A stretch of DNA of 64,000 nt from G963677325 sp963810555 (GTDB taxonomy: Bacteria > Bacteroidota > Bacteroidia > Bacteroidales > Prolixibacteraceae): contig CAWENX010000006.1 of assembly GCA_963810555.1 (NCBI GenBank), positions 310,001 to 374,000 of the forward strand, given 5' to 3'. The notes beneath the pieces were generated by a model. That model saw only the letters and a list, made by a program, of their open reading frames with translations. It did not search any database and was not told the origin of the DNA. Made by a program: the position numbers and the translations under genes. Of the stretch, positions 54,285-62,258 are shown one piece after another (position 1 is the stretch's first letter; each line of letters begins with the position of its first letter).

Positions 54285-57055
54285 TGACTTTTGGGGCGTT
54301 TGTATTCTTTTGTTGCCTCTTTAAGATCGGCTGCTGAATAGCGGAATTCGTAAGCGCCTGAGCCTACCTTAAGATTGACAGCATTCTGAGCCTGAGTCAT
54401 ATTTTCTTTTAAAGCAGAAGGCAGAGGCTGGGAATTCAATATTACCTGATCTGCTTTTGCATAAGGCAGAGTAACCGTTGCCGTTGTATTGGCAGGAACT
54501 TCAACCTTGTACACAAAATTATCTCCATCAAATTTCCAGTCTGATCCTGCCTTTCCGTAAAGCGTTTCAATTTCACCAGAAGCATTGGTCAATCCTCCTC
54601 CCGGATGAGGACTTAAAAGAATATGTTTATAGCCGGGCTGTTCAGGATCAATATCTATTCCCGCAACATGACGATAAAGCCATTCACCGATCGCACCGTA
54701 AGCGTAATGGTTAAAGCTGTTCATACTTGTGGTCTGAAAAGTGCCGTCGGGTTTCTGTCCGTCCCATCTTTCCCAGATCGTTGTAGCGCCCTGGGTAATT
54801 GGATACAGCCATGAAGGATATTGTTTTCTGTTCAAAAGCATAAATGCCAGATCGTCTCTTCCGATTGATGATAATGTCCTGCATAAAAGAGGAGTGCCTA
54901 CAAATCCCGTAGTAAGATGCCTGAATTTCTCAACGTCTTCAGCAAGGTATTCGCCAGCTTTCGGCCTGAGATTTTCAGGCAGAAGATCAAAGGCTAAAGC
55001 CAAGCAATAAGCCGTCTGTGTATGTGAAACGACCCTTCCGTTCGGAGTTACAAACTCCTGGATAAAGGCTTGTTTGATATCATCCGATAATTTGGAATAT
55101 TTTTCTGCATCATCATTTTTTCCCAGGATGGCAGCAATTTTTGCCAGCAATCCTGACGAGTACATGTAATAAGCTGTAGCGATAAGGTCTTTCTCAGTTG
55201 TGGCTCCTGTGTAATCGGAAGCATCAGATGCAAAAGCCAGCCAGTCTCCAAAGTGCTTGTCGCCCAGCCAGAGGTTTTTCTCCCCTGCCCTGCTTTTCAT
55301 ATAATCCACCCATGCCTTCATGCTTGGATACTGACGCTCAAGGATTCGTTTATCACCGTATGAACGATACATCGTCCAGGGTACTATAATGCAGGCGTCT
55401 GCCCATGCCGTAGAACCTGCGGCGCCTTTTAATGCATCGGGTATCACAAAAGGAATTTTCCCGTCTTCCTGCTGATCGGCAGCCACATCGCCAAGCCATT
55501 TGGTGTAAAAGGCCGCAACATTAAAGTTATAGGCAGCTGTCATACTGAAAACCTGTGCATCGCCAGTCCAGCCAAGCCTTTCATCACGCTGGGGACAATC
55601 TGTTGGCACATCGAGGAAATTGCCTTTCTGCCCCCATTGGATATTGTGCTGCAACTGATTAACCATCGGATTTGAGCAACTGAAAGATCCTGTAGGTTTT
55701 ATATCCGAGTGAATAACAACACCTGTAAGCTTATCCATTGGGATCGGCGCCGCAGGCCCTTCAATCTTTACATATCTGAATCCGTGGAAGGTAAAATGAG
55801 GCTCAAATACCTCCTCTCCTCCACCTTTTAGTGTATAGGTGTCGGTGGCCTTGGCGGAGCGGAGATTGGCGGTGTAAAAGTTGCCTTCCTTGTCGAGCAC
55901 TTCGGCAAACTTAATAGTGACCTGATCGCCTTTGTTCCCTTTGATATGCAGCCTTACCCAGCCTACCATGTTCTGGCCCATGTCGTAAACAGTCTCTCCT
56001 TTTGGAGTTGTAATGACTTTAATGGGTTTTAATTCCTGGATTACCTTTACCACCTCACCCTGCGGGGAGATAAGTTTCGCGGACGGATGCTCTGCAATTG
56101 TTGCATCTATCCATTTGGATTGGTCAAACCCGGGATTATCCCAACCCGGCATCTCAAGTCTTGCATCATAATTTTCTCCATCGTAGATATCAGATGAAAT
56201 GATCGGCCCGGTTGAAGTCTTCCAGTTTTTATCTGTTACAACGGTTTCGGATGTTCCATCAGTGTAGTTAATTTGAAGCTGTACAAGGAGAGAAAGTTTA
56301 TTGCCATAATAGTTGTTTTGGCCTGCAAAGCCAATAAAACCGCGGTACCAGCCATCGCCTAAGATTGCGCCGATGGCATTTTTGGGCTTAATCATCGAAG
56401 TAACATCATAGGTCTGATACTGAAGCCTTTTATTGAAACTTGTCCAGCCAGGAGTAAAAAGATCGGCGCTGACTTTCTGCCCGTTCAAAAAGAGCTGATA
56501 CAAGCCGAGAGAAGTAACATATACTCTTGCCGATTTAGTCTTTTTTGCCGCTGTAAACTCCTTACGGTAATACTGACAGGGTTTTTCTTTTGCAGTGCTT
56601 GTTTCGGGTTCCATGGTAATCCACGATGCCTTCCAGGTTGAAGGTTCAAGGATTCCCATTTCCCATGAAGCAGGAGCGCTCCACGCCGTGGCCTTGTTAT
56701 TGTTGTCCCAGATGCGGACCTGCCAGAAAACCTTTTGCATTGATTTCAGCGCCGGGCCTACGTAAACGACATCAACCGACTGGTCTGAATTTACTTTTCC
56801 CGATGTCCAGAGCAATCGTCCCGGCTTGCTCAGATTGCCTTTGGCTTCAAAAACCTTGATTTCATAAGCCGTCTGCATCACATTATTCTCCGTCGATGCG
56901 ATCTGCCAGCTCAAACGGGGCTGTGTAACATCTATTCCAATGGGATTGGTTTTGTATTCACAGACCAACTGTTTCACTTCATTTATTGCCATAGCGCCAA
57001 TCGACATGCTGCTCAGAATAATCATAACGGCAAAACCTTTTACTATACTTCTCAT
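54278..57055 (-). CDS. GH78 alpha-L-rhamnosidase
   Basis: 925 residues. Signal peptide (to about residue 22). The N-terminal beta domains (C-E-Y-K-T-N-P-I-G-I-D-V-T-Q-P-R-L-S-W and W-Q-V-R-I-W-D-N) and the Bac_rhamnosid_N parts lead into the (alpha/alpha)6 barrel with D-V-P-T-D-C-P-Q-R-D-E-R-L-G-W-T-G-D near residue 490; the Glu of D-E-R is the expected general acid. The C-terminal beta domain ends in the usual Tyr/Lys-rich tail. It removes alpha-rhamnose from plant or bacterial glycans in the periplasm. No rhamnose catabolic gene is near. Intact. Confidence 0.9.
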   Translation of the reverse strand: MRSIVKGFAVMIILSSMSIGAMAINEVKQLVCEYKTNPIGIDVTQPRLSWQIASTENNVMQTAYEIKVFEAKGNLSKPGRLLWTSGKVNSDQSVDVVYVGPALKSMQKVFWQVRIWDNNNKATAWSAPASWEMGILEPSTWKASWITMEPETSTAKEKPCQYYRKEFTAAKKTKSARVYVTSLGLYQLFLNGQKVSADLFTPGWTSFNKRLQYQTYDVTSMIKPKNAIGAILGDGWYRGFIGFAGQNNYYGNKLSLLVQLQINYTDGTSETVVTDKNWKTSTGPIISSDIYDGENYDARLEMPGWDNPGFDQSKWIDATIAEHPSAKLISPQGEVVKVIQELKPIKVITTPKGETVYDMGQNMVGWVRLHIKGNKGDQVTIKFAEVLDKEGNFYTANLRSAKATDTYTLKGGGEEVFEPHFTFHGFRYVKIEGPAAPIPMDKLTGVVIHSDIKPTGSFSCSNPMVNQLQHNIQWGQKGNFLDVPTDCPQRDERLGWTGDAQVFSMTAAYNFNVAAFYTKWLGDVAADQQEDGKIPFVIPDALKGAAGSTAWADACIIVPWTMYRSYGDKRILERQYPSMKAWVDYMKSRAGEKNLWLGDKHFGDWLAFASDASDYTGATTEKDLIATAYYMYSSGLLAKIAAILGKNDDAEKYSKLSDDIKQAFIQEFVTPNGRVVSHTQTAYCLALAFDLLPENLRPKAGEYLAEDVEKFRHLTTGFVGTPLLCRTLSSIGRDDLAFMLLNRKQYPSWLYPITQGATTIWERWDGQKPDGTFQTTSMNSFNHYAYGAIGEWLYRHVAGIDIDPEQPGYKHILLSPHPGGGLTNASGEIETLYGKAGSDWKFDGDNFVYKVEVPANTTATVTLPYAKADQVILNSQPLPSALKENMTQAQNAVNLKVGSGAYEFRYSAADLKEATKEYKRPKSQN

Positions 57056-57146
57056 GACCGGGTAAAGTTTGATTTAATTTCCAAAGATATTAAAATGGAT
57101 TGATGAATTATGAATTATGAGGGAGATTGTACAGACCAGAAGCGTA

Positions 57147-57168
57147 GAGACGCGATTAATCGCGTCTC
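57147..57168. repeat. GAGACGCG palindrome, perfect 22-bp copy
   Basis: GAGACGCGATT/AATCGCGTCTC without mismatch; the flanking TA and CA continue the pattern of the wider repeat. A similar outer sequence is at 36983. Confidence 0.7.
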
Positions 57169-57439
57169 CACAATAGAAACAACAGGTTCTGGTGCCAGAA
57201 GTGTAAAAGGGGCGCATAATCCTATGATGTATTGAAATATTTCGAAGATCATTCGATGGTATAAAGGGAGAGTTACCTTTGAATCACACCAGTAAATTAA
57301 TGGATTTGACTTGCAAGCGAAATTTATCATATCGTTCGATCAGATGAATTATTTAACAGAATTCAACACTATATTGAAACAAACTTTGCAAATTGGGAAA
57401 AGGATGAATATTTTAGTTGAATATTTTGATGTTCGTGGA

Positions 57440-57463
57440 TAGAAACGCGATTTATCGCGTCTA
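57440..57463. repeat. GAGACGCG-type palindrome, second copy
   Basis: TAGAAACGCGAT-TT-ATCGCGTCTA; pairs over ten positions with a two-base bulge. Confidence 0.6.
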
Positions 57464-57498
57464 CGGCAATAAATTCATGTACGGGTGGTATTAAAGGG

Positions 57499-57520
57499 AG
57501 ATGCGATAGATTGCGTATCT
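57499..57520. repeat. GAGACGCG-type palindrome, degenerate third copy
   Basis: AGATGCGAT-AGA-TTGCGTATCT, with several mismatches but the same outer form. Confidence 0.4.
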
Positions 57521-57554
57521 ATACATTTGTTCGGAATAAAAAATTAAAAAATAG

Positions 57555-58679
57555 ATGGACGATTTCCAGGTGTTTGTAAAACCGGTCGGGGCAATGTGCA
57601 ATATGGCCTGCAGTTATTGCTATTACCTGGATAAGAAGAATTTGTATCCTGAAGGAACAACTATCCGGATGCCGGATGATCTTCTTGAAGAATATATTAT
57701 TCAGCATATTCATGCTTCTTCGGGACCTGATATCTTTTTCTCCTGGCACGGCGGTGAACCTATGCTCGCCGGTTTGAAGTTTTATCAGCGGGTCGTGAAA
57801 CTCCAACAAAAATATAAACCTAAGAATTGTAGGATAATCAATGGTTTACAGACAAACGGGATATTGCTCGATGAGGAATGGTGCCGATTTCTAAAAAAAG
57901 AGAATTTTGTTGTCGGAGTCAGTATAGACGGGCCGGAGTATTTGTATTCCCTCAACCGTTTCCGGAAGATAGGCGATTCGTGTTTTGATAAGGCGGTGCA
58001 AGGTTTTCGGCTGTTAATAGCACATAGGATTCCGTGCGAAATACTCTGTGTGGTCAATCCTGAAAATGTGTCTTATCCGCTTGAGGTGTACCGTTTTTTC
58101 AAACAACTGAAGACTCAGTTCATTACTTTTTTGCCTCTTGTCAACAGGCAATCTGTTCTTAATGGAGAAGTTGCTGAACAATCTGTTAATGCCCTGGATT
58201 TTGGGAAATTTCTGTGTATTATATTTGATGAATGGAAGGAAAATGACATTGGCAATATTAAGATCCAGATTTTTGCGGAAGCCCTGAGGACGGCATTCAA
58301 TCAGGATCATACGCTTTGCATTTTCAAAAAGACCTGCGGGGGAGTGCCTGTAATGGAATTTAACGGCGACGTATATTCATGTGATCATTTTGTTGGGAAA
58401 GAGAATTTCTTAGGGAATATTCGCAACACCTCTTTGGAAATTTTACTTGCAAGCCCATCACAGAAAGCATTCGGACAGTTTAAACTCGATTCTTTACCTG
58501 AGTATTGCCTTGAATGCGAAGTTCTTGAGATGTGCAATGGCGCCTGTCCCAAAGACCGTTTTATTCAAACTCCTGACGGTAAGGCAGGATTGAATTGGCT
58601 GTGCACAGGGTACAAACGGTTTTTCAAACACTGCAAACCGTTTGTTAACCAAGTCGCTGATGTTTGGAAAAGTCAATAA
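57555..58679 (+). CDS. Anaerobic sulfatase-maturating-type radical SAM enzyme
   Basis: 374 residues. Radical SAM core with Cys15, Cys19 and Cys22 (C-N-M-A-C-S-Y-C-Y-Y-L-D) for the SAM cluster, H-G-G-E-P-M-L-A-G near residue 64 and G-V-S-I-D-G-P near 123. The C-terminal SPASM domain has C-G-G-V-P-V-M, D-V-Y-S-C-D-H-F-V-G and C-L-E-C-E-V-L-E-M-C-N-G-A-C-P, enough Cys for two more clusters. Such enzymes turn Cys or Ser of sulfatases into formylglycine. No sulfatase gene is in the window. A related peptide-modifying role cannot be excluded. Intact. Confidence 0.85.
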   Translation: MDDFQVFVKPVGAMCNMACSYCYYLDKKNLYPEGTTIRMPDDLLEEYIIQHIHASSGPDIFFSWHGGEPMLAGLKFYQRVVKLQQKYKPKNCRIINGLQTNGILLDEEWCRFLKKENFVVGVSIDGPEYLYSLNRFRKIGDSCFDKAVQGFRLLIAHRIPCEILCVVNPENVSYPLEVYRFFKQLKTQFITFLPLVNRQSVLNGEVAEQSVNALDFGKFLCIIFDEWKENDIGNIKIQIFAEALRTAFNQDHTLCIFKKTCGGVPVMEFNGDVYSCDHFVGKENFLGNIRNTSLEILLASPSQKAFGQFKLDSLPEYCLECEVLEMCNGACPKDRFIQTPDGKAGLNWLCTGYKRFFKHCKPFVNQVADVWKSQ

Positions 58680-58731
58680 AATTAAATGTTTCAGAGTTTC
58701 ATTGTTTCAGAAAATAACTTTGAAACATTGA

Positions 58732-58747
58732 TCCCGCACATGCGGGA
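58732..58747. repeat. TCCCGCA-CA-TGCGGGA hairpin
   Basis: Seven-base perfect arms, between the 3' ends of convergent genes. A close relative is at 34388-34403. Confidence 0.5.
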
Positions 58748-58762
58748 CTGAAACATTAATAT

Positions 58763-59578
58763 TCATTCAAGCTTTTCTTCAAAGAACTTGATTGTCCTGG
58801 CCCATGCGAGTTCTGCCGCTTCTTTATTGTAGCGTTCCGGATTTGTATCATTGAAAAAGCCATGCACTGTTCCCGGATAAATGAAGACCTGATATTCAAC
58901 ATTTGCCTGTTTTAATTCTTTCTCAAAATCAGGAATTCCCCGGTCGATCCGTTCATCATTTTCCGCATATTGCAAAAGCATGGGGCACTTTATTCTGGCA
59001 ACATCTTCTGCTTTGGGCTGCATGCCGTAAAATGGAACTGCCGCATTCAGATCCGGAGCATTAACCGCCACCTGGTTGGTCATTCCGCCTCCCCAGCAGA
59101 ATCCGGTACAGCCAACTTTTCCGGTAGTCATGGGATCCGATTTTATATATTTAACAGCGGCAACGAAATTCTTTATTGTATCGTTATAATCCAGTTTCTG
59201 CATCATCTTCATGGCTTCCTCCTGATTATCGGGAGTTCCTCCATAAGGCGACAAAGCATCCGGAGCAAGGGCAACAAAACCTTTTAGTGCAATTCTTCTT
59301 GCCACATCTTTTATATGGGGCTGAAGTCCACGATTTTCATGAATCACTATCACTGCCGGAAAATTCTTGTTTTCTACAGGGCGAGCCTGGTAAGCAATCA
59401 TAGGCAAACTTACGCCGGGATAATCGATCATTTCAGTAAACAACCTGGGATCATCAGGTTTTGTGATTTGAGCATACATACCAGACGGCAGAGAGGTTAA
59501 AATAATTGAGCCGCTTCCTAAAGCGGTAGCACTTTTAAGGAATTTGCGGCGGCTTGTTTTCAGGGATTTGGATTTCAT
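58763..59578 (-). CDS. Dienelactone hydrolase family protein, Tat-exported
   Basis: 271 residues. The start has S-R-R-K-F-L-K and a hydrophobic stretch to about residue 36, a Tat-type signal. The alpha/beta hydrolase shows V-I-V-I-H-E-N-R-G near 80, the nucleophile elbow G-C-T-G-F-C-W-G-G (Cys as in dienelactone hydrolase), Y-A-E-N-D-E-R-I-D with the acid Asp, and G-T-V-H-G-F-F with the His. It should cleave lactones or esters in the periplasm. Monocistronic. Convergent with the maturase gene. Intact. Confidence 0.82.
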   Translation of the reverse strand: MKSKSLKTSRRKFLKSATALGSGSIILTSLPSGMYAQITKPDDPRLFTEMIDYPGVSLPMIAYQARPVENKNFPAVIVIHENRGLQPHIKDVARRIALKGFVALAPDALSPYGGTPDNQEEAMKMMQKLDYNDTIKNFVAAVKYIKSDPMTTGKVGCTGFCWGGGMTNQVAVNAPDLNAAVPFYGMQPKAEDVARIKCPMLLQYAENDERIDRGIPDFEKELKQANVEYQVFIYPGTVHGFFNDTNPERYNKEAAELAWARTIKFFEEKLE

Positions 59579-59703
59579 CTTGTTTTCTTTTATCGGATTT
59601 GTATGTACAAGTTAATAAAAAATGCAATCAGATGAAATTTTACAAATAAACATTTTGTGTAAAATAATTTATTTCTCATGTAAAGAAATTATAAAATAGT
59701 TAT

Positions 59704-59711
59704 TATCTTTG
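59704..59711 (+). promoter_or_regulatory. -7 box for the 59741 gene
   Basis: TATCTTTG matches TAnnTTTG exactly, 29 bases ahead of the ATG. No good TTTG at -33. Confidence 0.45.
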
Positions 59712-59740
59712 CACATTCAATAAACTTAAGAAGAAAAACA

Positions 59741-60877
59741 ATGAGATATCTTACAATTTTTTTACTGATCAGTTCAGCACTTTTTTCTTGTTCAACAGGT
59801 AAAAAAGCGCTGGAAAGAGGTGATTATTATAATGCTACTTTGCAGGCAGTTAACCGGCTTCGCAGTAATCCCACTTCCGACAAAGCATTACAGGCTGTTA
59901 AGGAAAGTTATCCTATGGCGATAAACTATTTTCAGGGAAAAATTCAGAACACGTTAAATACGAATTCTCCCTTTAAATATTCGGAAACAGTGGGATATTA
60001 CGAATCGATGAACCGACTTTCCGATGAAATAAGCCGTTGTCCTGCAGCACTGAAAATTTTCCCAAATGTAAATTATTTTAACTCTGAATTGACCGAGACC
60101 AAGAAACTTGCTGCTGAAGAACAATATAATGCGGGATTGAAAAATGAGAAACTGAATTCGCGTCAATCGTGGAAAGATGCTTTTTTAAATTACCGGCAAG
60201 CCGACCGCTTTGTTGCGGGATATAAAGACGTGCAGAACAGGATGGAGACGGCAAGATATAATGCAACACTTACGGTTATTGTAGAGCCGATTCATGTATC
60301 GCCAAAATACCAGCTCAGTTCTGACTTTTTTCTGAACCAGATTCTTGAATATCTGACACGTTACAGGCCCAATGAATTTGTAGAGTACTTTTCTCCTGAA
60401 TCTGCCCAAAAAGCAGGGATCAAAAATCCGGATCAGCTGTTGAGGATGAACTTCGATGATTTTGTCATCGGACAGGTATATGACAAGGAAACAGTGCGCG
60501 AATTGTCACGCGACAGCGTGGAAGTAGGTACAGTTACGCTTTCAAACGGGAGCAAAGTAAAGGCTTACAATACTGTGAAGGCAAAACTTAGAGTCGATCG
60601 CAGGGAAGTGGTATCGAAAGGTGTTTTAGATGTTACAATTGTGGATCTCCCTTTAAACAGGATAGTTACGCAAAAGAAATTTCCGGGTGAATATGTCTGG
60701 AATATGGAATGGGGATCATTTAACGGGGATGAAAGAGCTCTTAATGACAAACAACTGTCAATGTGCAGGCAAAAACCTGTTTCTCCGCCAGAACAGCAGG
60801 AATTGTTCATAGAATTCACCAAACCTATATTCAACCAGGTATCACCATTCCTTAAAACATTTTATCAGCAATTCTGA
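59741..60877 (+). CDS. Lipoprotein of unknown function with TPR-like start
   Basis: 378 residues. Lipoprotein signal with F-S-C (Cys17). Residues 20-160 are helical and TPR-like (A-L-E-R-G-D-Y-Y-N-A-T-L-Q-A-V-N-R-L; F-L-N-Y-R-Q-A-D-R-F-V). The second half (Y-Q-L-S-S-D-F-F-L-N-Q, F-D-D-F-V-I-G-Q-V-Y, V-S-K-G-V-L-D-V-T-I-V-D, F-P-G-E-Y-V-W) has no family I recognise. A Bacteroidota-only outer-membrane lipoprotein is likely. Own promoter. Intact. No function is proposed. Confidence 0.72.
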   Translation: MRYLTIFLLISSALFSCSTGKKALERGDYYNATLQAVNRLRSNPTSDKALQAVKESYPMAINYFQGKIQNTLNTNSPFKYSETVGYYESMNRLSDEISRCPAALKIFPNVNYFNSELTETKKLAAEEQYNAGLKNEKLNSRQSWKDAFLNYRQADRFVAGYKDVQNRMETARYNATLTVIVEPIHVSPKYQLSSDFFLNQILEYLTRYRPNEFVEYFSPESAQKAGIKNPDQLLRMNFDDFVIGQVYDKETVRELSRDSVEVGTVTLSNGSKVKAYNTVKAKLRVDRREVVSKGVLDVTIVDLPLNRIVTQKKFPGEYVWNMEWGSFNGDERALNDKQLSMCRQKPVSPPEQQELFIEFTKPIFNQVSPFLKTFYQQF

Positions 60878-60979
60878 TGCCTTCAGCAATTTTGCAATAA
60901 AGGAACATTAGCGATCGGGATACAAAAAAATGGATGTCCTGTATAATACCGTAATTTATATTGAATAATAAACATAAAC

Positions 60980-61726
60980 ATGAATTTCAGCGGAAAGGTT
61001 GTCATAGTAACCGGAGCGGGAAAGGGAATCGGACGGTGCATAGCCCAAACTTACGCAAGAGAGGGGGCAAAAGTTGTCATTGCCGATAAAGATTCAGAAT
61101 CAGGTACGGAAACGGAGAAAATTATATTTTCCTCAGGAGGTATTGCCATTTCGATTCCAACGGATGTAAGCAATCCAAAAGACATCGAGAGGTTGGTTCG
61201 AAAGACTGCGAAACTGTTCGGGAAAATAGATATCCTGATAAATAATGCCGGTATATGGGAATGGGAATCTCCTTATGAGATGACCGTCGAGAAATGGGAC
61301 GAAATCATGGACACCAATCTGCGAAGCGCTTTTTTGTGTTCACGGGAAGCAGCTAAATTTATGAAGGAACAGGGGGGCGGATCCATCATAAATATAGCAT
61401 CGACAAGAGCATTTATGTCTGAACCAAATTCGGAAGCTTACGCGGCTTCAAAAGGGGGACTAATTTCTTTAACCCATTCACTTGCAGCTTCACTTTCACG
61501 GCATAACGTTCAGGTAAATTCAATCAGTCCGGGATGGATCGAAACAGGAGATTATTCCAAACTCAGGCAAATCGATCATATCCAGCATTTATCAGGTCGG
61601 GTAGGGAAACCCGAAGATGTGGCAAGAGCCTGCCTTTATCTTACAAGCGGGGGCAACGATTATGTCAACGGCGCCAACATAATCGTGGACGGAGGAATGA
61701 CAAAGAAGATGATTTATATGCCATAA
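60980..61726 (+). CDS. Classical SDR oxidoreductase (FabG-like)
   Basis: 248 residues. T-G-A-G-K-G-I-G at residues 11-18 binds NAD(P); N-N-A-G at 88-91; catalytic Ser141, Tyr154 and Lys158 (S-x12-Y-x3-K). I-S-P-G-W-I-E-T follows. The C-terminal V-N-G-A-N-I-I-V-D-G-G-M is standard for the family. Substrate unknown; FabG-like 3-oxoacyl reductases and sugar dehydrogenases share these features. A hairpin and a tRNA gene lie directly downstream. Intact. Confidence 0.85.
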   Translation: MNFSGKVVIVTGAGKGIGRCIAQTYAREGAKVVIADKDSESGTETEKIIFSSGGIAISIPTDVSNPKDIERLVRKTAKLFGKIDILINNAGIWEWESPYEMTVEKWDEIMDTNLRSAFLCSREAAKFMKEQGGGSIINIASTRAFMSEPNSEAYAASKGGLISLTHSLAASLSRHNVQVNSISPGWIETGDYSKLRQIDHIQHLSGRVGKPEDVARACLYLTSGGNDYVNGANIIVDGGMTKKMIYMP

Positions 61727-61746
61727 AAAACCTACCTAAATAAAAA

Positions 61747-61774
61747 ACACTTAAACATTTTCTTGTTTAAGTGT
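61747..61774 (-). terminator. Terminator of the tRNA-Arg gene
   Basis: Perfect 10-bp arms (61747-61756, 61765-61774) with an 8-base loop. On the minus strand the stem is followed by six U, so it ends the tRNA transcript. Confidence 0.7.
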
Positions 61775-61786
61775 CTGAATCTAAAG

Positions 61787-61860
61787 TGACCCCGGAGGAA
61801 CTCGAATCCCCAACCTTCTGATCCGTAGTCAGATGCTCTATCCAATTAAGCTACGGGGCC
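61787..61860 (-). tRNA. tRNA-Arg(ACG)
   Basis: 74 bases on the minus strand. Acceptor GGCCCCG pairs with CGGGGTC plus discriminator A; D-arm AGCTTAATTGGATAGAGC; anticodon loop CTACGGA in the stem TCTGA/TCAGA gives ACG, decoding CGN after A-to-I editing; T-arm GGGGATTCGAGTTCC. CCA is not encoded. Confidence 0.92.
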
Positions 61861-61880
61861 AAATCTGTTTTAAAACGGCG

Positions 61881-61888
61881 CAAAGTTA
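61881..61888 (-). promoter_or_regulatory. Candidate -7 box for the tRNA-Arg gene
   Basis: On the minus strand TAACTTTG matches TAnnTTTG and lies 21 bases upstream of the tRNA 5' end. It sits between inverted copies of AAATCTGTTT (61861) and AAACAGATTT (61888). Confidence 0.45.
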
Positions 61889-62050
61889 AACAGATTTCGT
61901 GAAAGTAAATCATAGAGAATAAGAAAATTAAGAGCAGGGCAGATTGATCTGACCTGTCAACGTATGTTCATCGCCGTACCATCTCTTATTCACAGTCGTT
62001 CCTCAATAATACTTTCTTGTAAGTATAAATGTACTTTGAATACTAATTAT

Positions 62051-62105
62051 CGAACAAGCATCGAATAAGGATCGAACAAACATCGAATATGGCACGAATA
62101 TAATA
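62051..62105. repeat. 11-bp-period tandem repeat, locus D (5 units)
   Basis: CGAACAAGCAT, CGAATAAGGAT, CGAACAAACAT, CGAATATGGCA, CGAATATAATA without gaps. The CGAATAA core matches the right arm of locus C. Confidence 0.7.
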
Positions 62106-62191
62106 GGGTGATGGTATTGTTTTGAAAGGGGTGAAAGAGGGCGAAAAATTTGAGATAACAAACAATCCGGTTCAGGGAATTTGGGACGATA

Positions 62192-62222
62192 AAAAGGGAT
62201 AGCCGGTTTGGTTATCCCTTTT
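62192..62222 (-). terminator. Terminator of the 62259-63829 gene
   Basis: Arms 62192-62204 and 62210-62222 pair over 13 positions with one mismatch, five-base loop; on the minus strand a U-rich run follows. Confidence 0.7.
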
Positions 62223-62258
62223 CTGGAAATTTTAAATGAGGTATGTCTTTTCTTAACT

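Larger units (their letters stand above)
57056..57554. other. Spacer with three palindromic repeats (499 bp)
   Basis: No gene. Three copies of the GAGACGCG-type palindrome at 57147, 57440 and 57499 in decreasing order of quality, otherwise AT-rich. Confidence 0.5.
61889..62258. other. Spacer with repeats and a terminator (370 bp)
   Basis: No gene. Carries locus D of the 11-bp repeats (62051) and the terminator of the following minus-strand gene (62192). Confidence 0.45.

Noticed and set aside
16414..62105. The tandem 11-mers as CRISPR arrays or replication iterons
   Set aside because: Units are too short, have no spacers of constant length, and no cas or rep gene is present; loci are scattered.
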